From Nonlabens dokdonensis DSW-6 (GTDB taxonomy: Bacteria > Bacteroidota > Bacteroidia > Flavobacteriales > Flavobacteriaceae): a DNA stretch of 64,000 nucleotides. Below are positions 44,144 to 55,359 of this stretch, in pieces. The stretch is taken from positions 3,850,633-3,914,632 of the forward strand of contig NC_020156.1 of NCBI RefSeq assembly GCF_000332115.1. Direction: 5' to 3'. Each line of letters starts with the position of its first letter. Within the stretch, counting starts at the first letter, position 1. Position numbers and translations under genes: made by a program. Below the pieces are notes generated by a model. The model saw only the letters and a list, made by a program, of their open reading frames with translations, had not been told where the DNA came from and made no database searches.

Positions 44144-44151
44144 CAAAGGTA
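44144..44151 (-). promoter_or_regulatory. Probable -7 box (TACCTTTG) of the bamD operon
   Basis: Matches TAnnTTTG upstream of the ATG at 44124. The -33 region carries only a TTTC at an 18-base spacing. Confidence 0.45.
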
Positions 44152-44202
44152 ACTTTTTCTATGTAAAAAGAAAGTCAGTTCACACTCCTTAACGCAAGGA
44201 TT

Positions 44203-45081
44203 TTAATTCTCGTATTGATCAAGAAAAGTTTTCAAACGATCATTTAAATTTTGATCTACAGAAACTAATGGCAATCGTACTTTAGAATCACATAGATCTA
44301 GATGATGCAAGAGAGCTTTTATTCCTGCAGGATTTCCTTGCTCAAAAATCATATCAATACTGGGAGCAATTTTATAATGAAGTTCATACGATTCTGCCAC
44401 GTCACCATTAAGCCCATATCTTATCATATCTGAAAAATCCTGAGCCATTGCCTGTCCTATGACAGAGATTACTCCTGCCCCACCTGCAAGCGTCATAGCA
44501 TTTGCAATCATATCATCACCAGAGATGACTAGAAAATCCTTAGGTGTGTACTGTATCAAATTCATAGCTTGTACTAGGTCACCAGCAGCCTCCTTAATTC
44601 CTATGATATTGTCAAATTCTGCAAGACGCACTACTGTTTCTAGCGACATATTTGAAGCCGTTCTACCAGGCACATTATACAATAATATAGGTAACGGACT
44701 CGCTTCAGAAACCGCTTTAAAATGCTGGTAAATTCCTTCTTGCGTAGGTTTATTATAAGATGGCGATACAGATAATACGGCAACAAAATTATCTTTATCT
44801 ATATGCTTCAATTCTTCAACAACTATTTGGGTATTATTTCCTCCTACTCCTAACACAAGTGGCAGTTTACCATCGTTTACAGAAACAACTGTATCAATAA
44901 CAATCTGCTTTTCTTCCTTTGTAAGTGTCACAGATTCTCCCGTAGTTCCCAAAACAACTAAATAATCAATCCCATTATTTATTTGATGTTGCACTACTTT
45001 TTTAAGAGCGTCACGATCTACTGTTCCGTTTGCTGTAAAAGGAGTTACCAGCGCTACTCCAGTTCCTATTAATTCTTGCAT
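44203..45081 (-). CDS. dapA: 4-hydroxy-tetrahydrodipicolinate synthase
   Basis: Condenses aspartate semialdehyde with pyruvate, the first step of the lysine/diaminopimelate branch. The Schiff-base lysine is in GIKEAAGD; the signatures [10 protein letters not shown] and [10 protein letters not shown] are both present. The 292-residue length matches the family. It follows the DUF6913-like gene by one base and precedes bamD by 78 bases. Confidence 0.95.
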   Translation of the reverse strand: MQELIGTGVALVTPFTANGTVDRDALKKVVQHQINNGIDYLVVLGTTGESVTLTKEEKQIVIDTVVSVNDGKLPLVLGVGGNNTQIVVEELKHIDKDNFVAVLSVSPSYNKPTQEGIYQHFKAVSEASPLPILLYNVPGRTASNMSLETVVRLAEFDNIIGIKEAAGDLVQAMNLIQYTPKDFLVISGDDMIANAMTLAGGAGVISVIGQAMAQDFSDMIRYGLNGDVAESYELHYKIAPSIDMIFEQGNPAGIKALLHHLDLCDSKVRLPLVSVDQNLNDRLKTFLDQYEN

Positions 45082-45082
45082 T

Positions 45083-45595
45083 TTATTGAGTTAGAATGTT
45101 TAAATATTTTGCAATTTCAGATATAAAAAGAGCATGACTAGTTAAAGGAACGTTAACTGCTAGATCATAAGTACTGTCATTTTGATGGCCATACCCTACT
45201 TTGAAATTACTCTTCAATTTCATTGCGAGGTACCTCATCAATTCACTATCGGTTTCATAATAATTAATTTGCAAATCATAACTTTTAGAGAGCGCGTTCT
45301 CGACACCAGCATTTGCAATACCACCACTCCATTTCAGCAGTTTCTTATCAAATAACACAACATTTTCTTTATTAGCTTTTTGAACGTCCTTGCAACTGCC
45401 TATTAAAGTTAAATTATCGACAGGTATGCGTAATTCTTTACACCAATTATGGAATATAGTCAGATCAGTAACTTTTTCAGAATCAAATAAAATAACTAAA
45501 GATTGAGGCCATTGCGGCATCTTTGATCTAGAGCTGTTCTCTAAAACTTCAAATTCTTTACGCAGCCATCTCTGCTTTAAAACGTCAAAAATCAT
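45083..45595 (-). CDS. DUF6913-like protein, unknown function
   Basis: A 170-residue cytoplasmic protein with no signal peptide. It is the upstream partner of dapA (gap of 1 base). The sequence ([20 protein letters not shown]) is in the style of a small flavobacterial family found next to dapA and ligA; I recall it as DUF6913 but cannot confirm that without a search. No catalytic residues can be named. A TATTTTTG box is 26 bases upstream. Confidence 0.65.
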   Translation of the reverse strand: MIFDVLKQRWLRKEFEVLENSSRSKMPQWPQSLVILFDSEKVTDLTIFHNWCKELRIPVDNLTLIGSCKDVQKANKENVVLFDKKLLKWSGGIANAGVENALSKSYDLQINYYETDSELMRYLAMKLKSNFKVGYGHQNDSTYDLAVNVPLTSHALFISEIAKYLNILTQ

Positions 45596-45620
45596 GTACT
45601 TTTACTACTTATTCTTTTGA

Positions 45621-45628
45621 CAAAAATA
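45621..45628 (-). promoter_or_regulatory. Probable -7 box (TATTTTTG) of the DUF6913-dapA operon
   Basis: Matches TAnnTTTG, 26 bases before the start codon at 45595, in the 54-base divergent gap. Confidence 0.4.
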
Positions 45629-45649
45629 GCACAATAGCAATAAGGCTTT

Positions 45650-46447
45650 ATGAAAAATAATAGGTTTAAAAAAAGTAACGGTTTTTATAAGAGTTCCGCT
45701 TTCGCGAAAGCGGTATTCCTACTAACCATTCTACTCATTTCATGTACTGATAAAAAGTACCAGCTGGAAAAAGTATCTGGCCAATCTACGGCGATAGATT
45801 CCAGCCTCAACTCAGTAAAAGAGATCGAAGAATTTATTGAACCCTATAAAAAGTCTGTTGATGCAGAAATGAATAAGCAGCTGAGCTATAATCCTGTGTC
45901 GATGCATAAGAATGACTACAAACTCAATACTCCTATAAGCAACATGATGGCAGAAATCGTGCGAGAAAAAGGAAATCCTATTTTTCAAAAAAGATCAGGA
46001 GAAAGTATTGATGTGGTACTCCTAAACCATGGCGGCATAAGAGCTCCTCTGGATAAAGGAAGTGTTACCATGCGCAGTGCCTACGAGATCATGCCTTTTG
46101 AAAATAGCATAGTCGTAGCACAATTGAATGGCTCGCAAATGGATTCTTTAATTAATTACCTCGTTAAAAGAAAAAGAGCACATCCCATAAGTGGACTTCA
46201 AATTCAATTAGATAAAAATGGTGATCTAGTTGAAGTTTTAATCAACGGAGAAACGCTAGACTCACAAAAACTTTACTACGTAGCAACTAATGATTACTTA
46301 TACAACGGTGGTGATAATATGAGCTTTTTTAAAGACACTCCTCTCACTACTTTAGACTATAAAATTAGGAACGCAATGATTGATTATTTTGAAGAAACAG
46401 ACACGTTGAGATTTACCAGAGACAACCGTTTCACAATGGCTCAGTAG
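45650..46447 (+). CDS. Lipoprotein with 5'-nucleotidase C-terminal domain
   Basis: A 265-residue protein with a lipobox after a membrane segment (VFLLTILLISCTDKKY; Cys is the first mature residue). The rest matches the C-terminal nucleotide-binding domain of UshA-type 5'-nucleotidases: LLNHGGIRAPLDKGSVTM, YEIMPFENSIVVAQL and YVATNDYLYNGGDNMSFF. It is followed 21 bases later by the matching metallophosphatase domain gene. The bases at 45697-45712 are palindrome copy 10, encoding AFAKAV just before the hydrophobic segment of the signal sequence. Confidence 0.85.
   Translation: MKNNRFKKSNGFYKSSAFAKAVFLLTILLISCTDKKYQLEKVSGQSTAIDSSLNSVKEIEEFIEPYKKSVDAEMNKQLSYNPVSMHKNDYKLNTPISNMMAEIVREKGNPIFQKRSGESIDVVLLNHGGIRAPLDKGSVTMRSAYEIMPFENSIVVAQLNGSQMDSLINYLVKRKRAHPISGLQIQLDKNGDLVEVLINGETLDSQKLYYVATNDYLYNGGDNMSFFKDTPLTTLDYKIRNAMIDYFEETDTLRFTRDNRFTMAQ
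45697..45712. repeat. Palindrome copy 10, in the lipoprotein signal region
   Basis: Exact 16-base palindrome encoding SAFAKAV at the start of the signal peptide's hydrophobic core. Confidence 0.95.
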
Positions 46448-46468
46448 CAGTCCAAAAAACACTTTATT

Positions 46469-47395
46469 ATGGAAAGAAGAAAGTTTATAAGAAATACGAG
46501 TGCTGGAATGATCGCTGGAACTGCTTTATGGTCCAATTATGCTCTAGCTAACAATATATTTACAGGTCCTGAACTAGAGCCTGGAACTAAGAAAATTACC
46601 ATTTTACATACTAACGATACACATTCTCATATTGAGCCTATTTCTGGCGGTCGTAATGATGGTCGCGGTGGTGTTGCACGACGCGCAGCGCTCATCAGTA
46701 AAGTGAGAGAAGAAAATCCTCATACAATTTTATTGGACTGTGGTGACATTTTTCAAGGCACGCCATACTTCAATTTTTATGGTGGTGAACTCGAGATAAA
46801 ACTCATGTCTATGATGGGTTATGATGCTGCTACGATAGGAAATCATGATTTTGATAATGGAATTGAAGGTCTTTACAAACAATTACCGCATGCCGATTTT
46901 GACTTCGTGATCTCTAACTATGATTTCTCAAATACCATCATGGATGGACACACTAAACCCTATAAAGTGATGGTAAAGGACGGCGTGCGCATCGGTCTTT
47001 TTGGGGTTGGGATACAACTATACGGATTAGTAGATCCTAAAATGTATAAAGAAACCGTTTACAATGATCCGATAGAGGTCGCTAAAGACCAAATTAAATC
47101 GTTACGAGAAACAGAGAAATGCGATATTGTAATTTGTATCTCACATTTAGGATATGCTTACGAGCACGATAAAGTTTCTGATTTGAAACTAGCCGAAGCA
47201 ACTTCTGGCATTGATTTAATCATAGGCGGACACACACATACTTTTCTGGACGCTCCAGAGATCGTAAAAAACGCCGCTGGTAAAGACGTTATGGTGAATC
47301 AAGTAGGTTGTTATGGAATTAACCTTGGCCGTATCGATTTCTATTTGAAAGAAGGGAAGATTGATAAAGGTGTTGATGTGGTTTATGAAATTTAA
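46469..47395 (+). CDS. Tat-exported metallophosphatase, N-domain of a 5'-nucleotidase
   Basis: A 308-residue protein with a twin-arginine signal (MERRKFIRNTSAGMIAGTAL). The metallophosphoesterase motifs are complete: LHTNDTHSH, DCGDIFQGTPYF, GNHDFDNG and IGGHTHTFLD. With the upstream lipoprotein it forms a split UshA-like 5'-nucleotidase: here the catalytic domain is encoded second and exported by Tat, while the C-domain is encoded first as a lipoprotein. It should release phosphate and nucleosides from nucleotides outside the cytoplasm; the pairing is inference. Confidence 0.88.
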   Translation: MERRKFIRNTSAGMIAGTALWSNYALANNIFTGPELEPGTKKITILHTNDTHSHIEPISGGRNDGRGGVARRAALISKVREENPHTILLDCGDIFQGTPYFNFYGGELEIKLMSMMGYDAATIGNHDFDNGIEGLYKQLPHADFDFVISNYDFSNTIMDGHTKPYKVMVKDGVRIGLFGVGIQLYGLVDPKMYKETVYNDPIEVAKDQIKSLRETEKCDIVICISHLGYAYEHDKVSDLKLAEATSGIDLIIGGHTHTFLDAPEIVKNAAGKDVMVNQVGCYGINLGRIDFYLKEGKIDKGVDVVYEI

Positions 47396-47406
47396 GAAAT
47401 AAAACA

Positions 47407-48276
47407 GTGATGAGTAATTTCGGAAAAACAATCAAAATATTTCTCATTGACGGAGAACCTAATGGTCGTATGACTTGCGAGTTATCCAACTGGACAGGTA
47501 AAGCTTTAAAAATTCCAAGAAAAAAAATAAAAGAATCATCTGATAGATCTGAACTTTTAAATACCGGTATATACATTCTAATTGGAAAATCACCTAAATC
47601 AGAAACAAAAAACCTTGCTTACATAGGAGAGGCTGAAGAGATTTACACTAGATTAAATCAGCAATTATCCAAAAAAGAATTTTGGAATGAAGCTATAGTT
47701 TTTGTTAGTAAAGATGAAAACCTCAACAAGGCTCATATTAAATACTTAGAGAGTCGGTTGCACGAAATAGCAGTAAAAACAAATAGATACGAAATAGACA
47801 ATGGAATTAATCCTACAAGGTCTACGATTTCTGAATCTGATGTAGCTGAGATGGAAGAATTTTTAGAAAACATAAAACTTCTAGTGAATGCATTGGGTTA
47901 TAAAATTTTTGAAGAATTACCACAAAATTTGAAAACAGATGTAAAAGATTCAGTGGACGACACCTTTTATTTAACTGGTTTAAGAATGGCAAATGCACAA
48001 GGTAGACTTACTAATGACGGATTTGTAGTCCTCAAAAACTCGGTAATTAGCCCTTCTACAACAGAAGGTTGTTCAGATCACTGGATTCGTTTGAGAGAAA
48101 GACTAATCAAAGATTCAATAATTATAAAAACTCAAAATCACTTCATTTTTAATGAAAGTTATCTTTTTTCTAGTCCATCAGCCGCTGCTGCAATAGTGAT
48201 AGGTAGAAATGCAAATGGACTGAAAGAATGGAAATTGAAAAATGGTAAGACTATTAAAGAGCTTGAATCCTTTTAA
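47407..48276 (+). CDS. GIY-YIG domain protein with DUF4357
   Basis: A 289-residue protein. The GIY-YIG motif is GIYILIGKSPKSETKNLAYI with GEAEEIYTRL, around residues 56-85. The C-terminal part (about 205-265: SVISPSTTEGCSDHWIRLRE) matches the DUF4357 domain. Such proteins occur as accessory genes, sometimes near restriction or defence loci; none is recognised beside this one. It follows the metallophosphatase after 11 bases but is unlikely to be related to it in function. Confidence 0.82.
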   Translation: MMSNFGKTIKIFLIDGEPNGRMTCELSNWTGKALKIPRKKIKESSDRSELLNTGIYILIGKSPKSETKNLAYIGEAEEIYTRLNQQLSKKEFWNEAIVFVSKDENLNKAHIKYLESRLHEIAVKTNRYEIDNGINPTRSTISESDVAEMEEFLENIKLLVNALGYKIFEELPQNLKTDVKDSVDDTFYLTGLRMANAQGRLTNDGFVVLKNSVISPSTTEGCSDHWIRLRERLIKDSIIIKTQNHFIFNESYLFSSPSAAAAIVIGRNANGLKEWKLKNGKTIKELESF

Positions 48277-48302
48277 ACTAACAAACGTAAATCCTAAACA
48301 AT

Positions 48303-48695
48303 ATGACCAAATCAATAATTACCAAAGGATTTATACTTTCAGGAATCGTAAATACATTAGGGATTCTTTTTTTTACAAAGGTCTTTACAAATGACGTAAT
48401 TCCAGAAACAGATCCAGTGGTGATGTCTTATTTTGGATTATTAATGATAATGGTTTGGGGTGTTGCTTTTATTGCTGTAGCTAAAGTTTTTGAGAAAGTA
48501 AAATGGCTAATAGCTGTTTTTGCACTTGAAAAATTATGTTATGTCATTGCTTACGGATATTGGTTTACCAACAATAGCTTACAAGAAGTATACAACAGAG
48601 ATTTTATAGCAGGTGTTTTCTACTCTATATATGGTTTAAATGATTTCTTTTTCATGCTGTTCTTTGGATATGTGTTCTTCAAAATAAAAAAGTAA
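48303..48695 (+). CDS. Small integral membrane protein, unknown function
   Basis: A 130-residue protein with four hydrophobic segments at about residues 8-26, 42-62, 66-88 and 103-126. It begins MTKSIITKGFILSGIVNTLG. I do not recognise a family. It lies 26 bases after the GIY-YIG gene on the same strand and may be co-transcribed with it. No transport motif or conserved charged residue stands out. Confidence 0.65.
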   Translation: MTKSIITKGFILSGIVNTLGILFFTKVFTNDVIPETDPVVMSYFGLLMIMVWGVAFIAVAKVFEKVKWLIAVFALEKLCYVIAYGYWFTNNSLQEVYNRDFIAGVFYSIYGLNDFFFMLFFGYVFFKIKK

Positions 48696-48783
48696 TTACT
48701 TTAACACTTCAAAGGAAAACCGTCAATTTCACACCTAAAACAATAATTAAAACCCTTGTTTAAAATATATACCCCTTAAAAAA

Positions 48784-48835
48784 TAGGGTTGTTGATAAAA
48801 TAAATGATGTTTTTAAACGTCATACCCTATATTTG
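48784..48835 (+). promoter_or_regulatory. Probable regulatory region and -7 box of amtB
   Basis: TATATTTG at 48828-48835 fits the -7 box, 23 bases before the ATG. It overlaps ACCCTA (48824-48829), which pairs with TAGGGT (48784-48789) as a 6-base inverted repeat 34 bases apart. More ACCC runs lie upstream (about 48751 and 48771). There is no -33 TTG, so an activator site is plausible; this is inference. Confidence 0.4.
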
Positions 48836-48857
48836 AAAATCTAATAAATTTTTAAAA

Positions 48858-50141
48858 ATGGGCAAAAAGGTCAATTTTATAGTTTTAGCCGCTTTGGTTC
48901 TTATCAGTTTAATTTTCAGCCATCCTTATACAGAAAATGGTGATATGAGTGCCATAGACAGCGGTGATACTGCATGGATGTTGATAGCATCGGCATTTGT
49001 ATTATTAATGACGCCAGGACTTGCCTTTTTCTATGGTGGTATGGTGAATAAAAAATCCATGATTTCCACGATGCTGCAAAGCTTTGTAGCTTTAGGAGTA
49101 GTTAGTATAATATGGGTAATTGTAGGTTTCTCAATTGCCTTTGGAGAAAGCTATTATGGAATCATAGGAAATCCGATGACTTATTTTAATTTTAAAGATG
49201 TAGGTCTTGCTCCTAACCCAGATTTTGCAGGAACTGTACCTTTTTTAGTATTTGCATTATTCCAGCTCAAGTTTGCCATTATCACACCTGCCTTAATCAC
49301 AGGTAGCTTTGCAGAACGTGTCCGTTTTAGAAGCTACATCTTATTCATGGTATTGTTTACTATATTCATATACACGCCTTTAGCACACATGACTTGGCAT
49401 CCAGACGGATTGTTGCGCAATCTAGGAGTACTAGACTTTGCCGGCGGAACTGTAGTTCACATGAGTGCAGGATTTGCAGCACTTGCAGGAGCAGTTTATT
49501 TAGGAAAACGCAAAAAAATCACACACGACCCAGCAAATGTGCCTTACATCATTTTAGGAACTGGATTACTTTGGTTTGGATGGTTCGGTTTTAACGCTGG
49601 TAGTGCGCTAGCCGCAAATGCCGATGCCGCCATAGCCTTTGCCAATACAAATATCGCTAGTGCTACAGCCATGATTACCTGGATGTTTTATGAACGTTTC
49701 TCTAACCGTAAAATGAGTGCTGTAGGCGCATGTATCGGTGCTATTGTCGGATTGGTTGCCATTACTCCTGCTGCAGGTTTTGTTACTATTTCACAAAGTA
49801 TATTTATAGGATTTGCAACTGCCATAACCAGTAATATCGCTATTTCATTATTTTCTAAAACCGGTATTGACGACACACTAGACGTTTTCCCTAGTCATGG
49901 AGTTGGTGGGATTGTAGGTATGATACTCACCGCTGTTTTTGCAGATGAAGTAGGACTAGTTTATGGTGAGACAGAAACCTTTATGTGGCATATCATAGCA
50001 CTTATAGGCGTTTCTGTGTTTACCTTCGGTGGTAGTTTGTTATTCTACAAACTGGTTGATATTTTGATACCTATAAGAGTAAGAGACGATCAAGAAGAGC
50101 GCGGACTAGATGCTAGCCAGCATGGGGAGACTATTGAATAA
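48858..50141 (+). CDS. amtB: Ammonium transporter
   Basis: An 11-segment ammonia/ammonium channel of the AmtB/Rh family, 427 residues. Conserved features are in place: LDFAGGTVVHMSAGFAALAG carries the first pore histidine (HMSAG), and DVFPSHGVGGIVGMI the second. The N-terminal GDTAWMLIASAFVLLMTPGL matches family starts. No glnK/PII gene follows in the window. It is the last plus-strand gene before the convergent exported-protein gene 5 bases away. Confidence 0.95.
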   Translation: MGKKVNFIVLAALVLISLIFSHPYTENGDMSAIDSGDTAWMLIASAFVLLMTPGLAFFYGGMVNKKSMISTMLQSFVALGVVSIIWVIVGFSIAFGESYYGIIGNPMTYFNFKDVGLAPNPDFAGTVPFLVFALFQLKFAIITPALITGSFAERVRFRSYILFMVLFTIFIYTPLAHMTWHPDGLLRNLGVLDFAGGTVVHMSAGFAALAGAVYLGKRKKITHDPANVPYIILGTGLLWFGWFGFNAGSALAANADAAIAFANTNIASATAMITWMFYERFSNRKMSAVGACIGAIVGLVAITPAAGFVTISQSIFIGFATAITSNIAISLFSKTGIDDTLDVFPSHGVGGIVGMILTAVFADEVGLVYGETETFMWHIIALIGVSVFTFGGSLLFYKLVDILIPIRVRDDQEERGLDASQHGETIE

Positions 50142-50146
50142 CAAAA

Positions 50147-50965
50147 CTATTGCTTACTATTTCTTTTAATTCCATTTTCGGGAAATACAGCATCATAAGA
50201 AAAGGCATCTTCAGGAATTTCTTGAAAACAGCTATATATGTGAGCATTGTCCGAATTCAAAAGTTTATTATTTGCATCTAACTTAAGGTAAAGGATATAA
50301 ATTTCTTCTCCGCCGCCGCACATACCTCTACCATTACCACCAGGTTTTGATGGCACGCTTATCTCCATAAGAAGATGATTTTCATCAGAAACTTCTTCAT
50401 GACCTATAATGTCAACAGCATAAGCATAAGAGAAGTAATCGTCTAAAGCCCCTAAATCTAAAATGATGCTACCTTTATTGGTAAGATATACTTGCTGAGT
50501 TCCTAGTTCCCAAAACTTATCTTGTGGATTGCTAAGAAAATTTACTTCTAGTCCACCTGTAGAATCAGTTTTTCTCCATTTCAAACCATTGAAAATTCCA
50601 TTTTCTGCACTCGTTTCAAATACTTCATCATAAGAAGTTACTTGGCACGCATAATCGTCAGTTACTTCAGTTTCAAAATCGCCGTCGTACTTTGCAAAAA
50701 TCTTAAAACCTTCTTCTTCGGGATAACTGGAATAATAAAACAGAATAGGTATCGTCTCTTGACTATTGCCATATTTATACCAGCCTGTAAACTCTTGTTG
50801 ATACTCGCAATAACCTATTTTCTCAATATACATTGTAATAGGATATTTACCGATATATCCATGTAATAACATCGTATTATTAGGGATGATTTTTGAAGAA
50901 TAGGTTTGCGCTTTCGCGAAAGCGAAACTTAAAAACATCAATACGAACACAACCTTTTTCATCAT
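50147..50965 (-). CDS. Exported protein, function unknown
   Basis: A 272-residue protein with signal peptide MMKKVVFVLMFLSFAFAKAQ; the palindrome supplies AFAKA just before the cleavage site. The mature part has Cys at several positions (ECEY-like region, DDYACQVTSYDE, MCGGGEEIYILYL). It lies directly downstream of ligA (no gap), so it may be read from the ligA promoter. I recognise no domain. Confidence 0.72.
   Translation of the reverse strand: MMKKVVFVLMFLSFAFAKAQTYSSKIIPNNTMLLHGYIGKYPITMYIEKIGYCEYQQEFTGWYKYGNSQETIPILFYYSSYPEEEGFKIFAKYDGDFETEVTDDYACQVTSYDEVFETSAENGIFNGLKWRKTDSTGGLEVNFLSNPQDKFWELGTQQVYLTNKGSIILDLGALDDYFSYAYAVDIIGHEEVSDENHLLMEISVPSKPGGNGRGMCGGGEEIYILYLKLDANNKLLNSDNAHIYSCFQEIPEDAFSYDAVFPENGIKRNSKQ
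50909..50924. repeat. Palindrome copy 11, in the signal peptide of the exported protein
   Basis: Exact 16-base palindrome encoding AFAKA immediately before the predicted cleavage before Gln. Confidence 0.95.
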
Positions 50966-53041
<2,076 letters not shown>

Positions 53042-53069
53042 TCAAATTTTAAGAATCTAAAATACAATA

Positions 53070-55358
53070 ATGAGCGCTAGATTTCTAATTCTTTGTAGTT
53101 TGATATTAACACTGTTTTCATGTGCTGAGCCTCAGGTAAAATTATTAAGTCCGTCCATTATTCCTGCCCCTCAATCCTTACAAGTAAATGCTGGACACTT
53201 CACTATTAATGAAGAAACTACGTTGAGTAATAACGACGATTTTACAGCTTCCTATAACTTCCTTAACAACTTTCTAGAACACGCAACAGATCGCACATGG
53301 AAAACAGAATACAGCGAGACTAACTCAATAATTCTGGAATACGATGACAGTATTTCATCAAAAGAAGGATATTCGATTGAAAGTAACGAGCATAATATAA
53401 CTATAAAAGCCAGTACCGATGCAGGTGCGTTCTACGCAGTACAATCTCTCCTACAATTAATGCCTGCAGATCACAATAACACAACCGAAATTCATATTCC
53501 AGCAGTCACGATAAAAGATGAACCACGTTTTAAATATCGTGGTATGCACCTCGATGTGTCGCGACATATGTACGATGTTGATTTTATCAAAAAATACATC
53601 AACGCGATGGCCATGCTCAAGATGAACAACTTTCACTGGCACCTTACTGACGACCAAGGCTGGCGCATCGAGATCAAGAAATATCCGCGATTACAAGAAG
53701 TAGCAGCTTATCGTGACAGCACTTTATTGGGTCATTATAACGACACACCACATCAATATGACGGTAAAAAGTACGGTGGTTTTTATACACAAGAAGAAGT
53801 TCGTGAGGTGATCGCTTTCGCGAAAGCGAGACACATCAACGTCATTCCAGAAATAGAAATGCCTGGTCATGCACAAGCCGCTATAGCTGCCTATCCAGAA
53901 TTGGGTTGTACTGGAGAAAATGTCCAAGTCGCTATGAAATGGGGCGTTTTTGAAGACATCTACTGCCCTAGCGAAGAAACTTTTACATTCCTAGAAAACG
54001 TACTGGACGAAGTGATGGAATTATTTCCATCCAAATACATTCACATAGGTGGCGATGAAGCACCGAAAACCCAATGGAAAACAAGCGATGTCGCTCAACA
54101 AGTGATTAAAGAAAATGGATTAAAAGACGAGCATGAATTGCAATCCTATTTTATCCAGCGCATGGAAAAATATTTGAACTCAAAAGGTCGACAAATCATA
54201 GGATGGGACGAGATTTTAGAAGGTGGACTCGCACCTAATGCTACAGTAATGAGCTGGCGTGGCACCAATGGAGCTGTCGAAGCTGCAAAAGCTAGGCATG
54301 ACGTGATCATGACGCCTACATCGCACGCCTATTTTGATTACTATCAAAGTGAAAATGATGATGAACCACTCGCGATAGGAGGTTTTTTACCACTTGAAAA
54401 AGTCTATAACTTTAATCCTATTCCTAAAGAATTGAGCGATGAAGAAGCTATTCATGTTTTAGGAGTTCAAGGAAATGTATGGACAGAATATATGACGACC
54501 AGTGAGCAAGTAGAATACATGGCTTTTCCACGCATGCTGGCGATGAGCGAAGTCGCATGGAGTGTAGACGAAAATAAGAACTATGACAGTTTTATAAATC
54601 GAGTGGAATATTTTCATAAGCGATTAGATGCGATGGATATCAACTATGCCAACCATTTATATGAAATTGAAGGAACCTTAAATGAAGATCAAGCATATGA
54701 GTTAAGCACCAAAACTATCGGAAAACAAATAAGATTTACAACTGATGGATCTGAACCTGACTCATCTTCTACGGTTTATGAATCTCCTTTTCCCTTCACG
54801 GCAGACATGACTTTAAAAGCTCAAGTTTTTGATGATGATGAACCACTCGGTCGTTTATTTACTCAAGAACTCCTTTACCATAAAGGTGTAGGCGCAACGA
54901 TTAGTATCAATAAAGAGCCACATAATTCTTATCCTGGAAGTGGCGCTAGTGGATTGATCAACGGAATTAAAGGAAGTGATTCTAGATATGGAGACAGTGA
55001 ATGGTTGGGATTTTGGGGAGATGATATTGAGATAGAAATTACTTTTAAAGAACCTGTTTTAATATCAGAAATCGAGCTAAGGTTTTACAACGCTCCTGGA
55101 CAGTGGATTTATGCGCCTGAAGAATTTTCGTTTTATTCTAGATTTGAAAGCGGAGTTCTAGTTGCAGATAAAATTTTATTTAAAAATGAGTTTCAAAGTT
55201 CGCTAGTGGATTTTAAGTATGAATTTGGAAAATATAACAAAGGCTATAAATCAAGAAATGTAAAATTCATAATCCCAAACTACGGCATCATTCCGGATGG
55301 AAATCAAGGTGCAGGAAATAAAGCGTGGACATTCATAGACGAAATCATCATTAAATAA
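53070..55358 (+). CDS. Beta-N-acetylhexosaminidase (GH20), lipoprotein
   Basis: Removes terminal beta-linked GlcNAc or GalNAc. A lipobox follows the hydrophobic leader (LILTLFSCAEPQ). The GH20 catalytic Asp-Glu is in HIGGDEAPKTQW (about residues 327-338), with FKYRGMHLDVSRHM and NNFHWHLTDDQGWRIEIK also typical. After the catalytic barrel there is a strand-rich domain and then an F5/8-type-like C-terminal domain (GSDSRYGDSEWLGFWGDDIE). The 762-residue protein begins an operon with cutC and a GH2 enzyme. Palindrome copy 12 encodes IAFAKAR. Confidence 0.92.
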   Translation: MSARFLILCSLILTLFSCAEPQVKLLSPSIIPAPQSLQVNAGHFTINEETTLSNNDDFTASYNFLNNFLEHATDRTWKTEYSETNSIILEYDDSISSKEGYSIESNEHNITIKASTDAGAFYAVQSLLQLMPADHNNTTEIHIPAVTIKDEPRFKYRGMHLDVSRHMYDVDFIKKYINAMAMLKMNNFHWHLTDDQGWRIEIKKYPRLQEVAAYRDSTLLGHYNDTPHQYDGKKYGGFYTQEEVREVIAFAKARHINVIPEIEMPGHAQAAIAAYPELGCTGENVQVAMKWGVFEDIYCPSEETFTFLENVLDEVMELFPSKYIHIGGDEAPKTQWKTSDVAQQVIKENGLKDEHELQSYFIQRMEKYLNSKGRQIIGWDEILEGGLAPNATVMSWRGTNGAVEAAKARHDVIMTPTSHAYFDYYQSENDDEPLAIGGFLPLEKVYNFNPIPKELSDEEAIHVLGVQGNVWTEYMTTSEQVEYMAFPRMLAMSEVAWSVDENKNYDSFINRVEYFHKRLDAMDINYANHLYEIEGTLNEDQAYELSTKTIGKQIRFTTDGSEPDSSSTVYESPFPFTADMTLKAQVFDDDEPLGRLFTQELLYHKGVGATISINKEPHNSYPGSGASGLINGIKGSDSRYGDSEWLGFWGDDIEIEITFKEPVLISEIELRFYNAPGQWIYAPEEFSFYSRFESGVLVADKILFKNEFQSSLVDFKYEFGKYNKGYKSRNVKFIIPNYGIIPDGNQGAGNKAWTFIDEIIIK
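53813..53828. repeat. Palindrome copy 12, in the hexosaminidase
   Basis: Exact 16-base palindrome, AFAKA frame, within the barrel (VIAFAKARHINVIP). Confidence 0.95.
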
Positions 55359-55359
55359 T

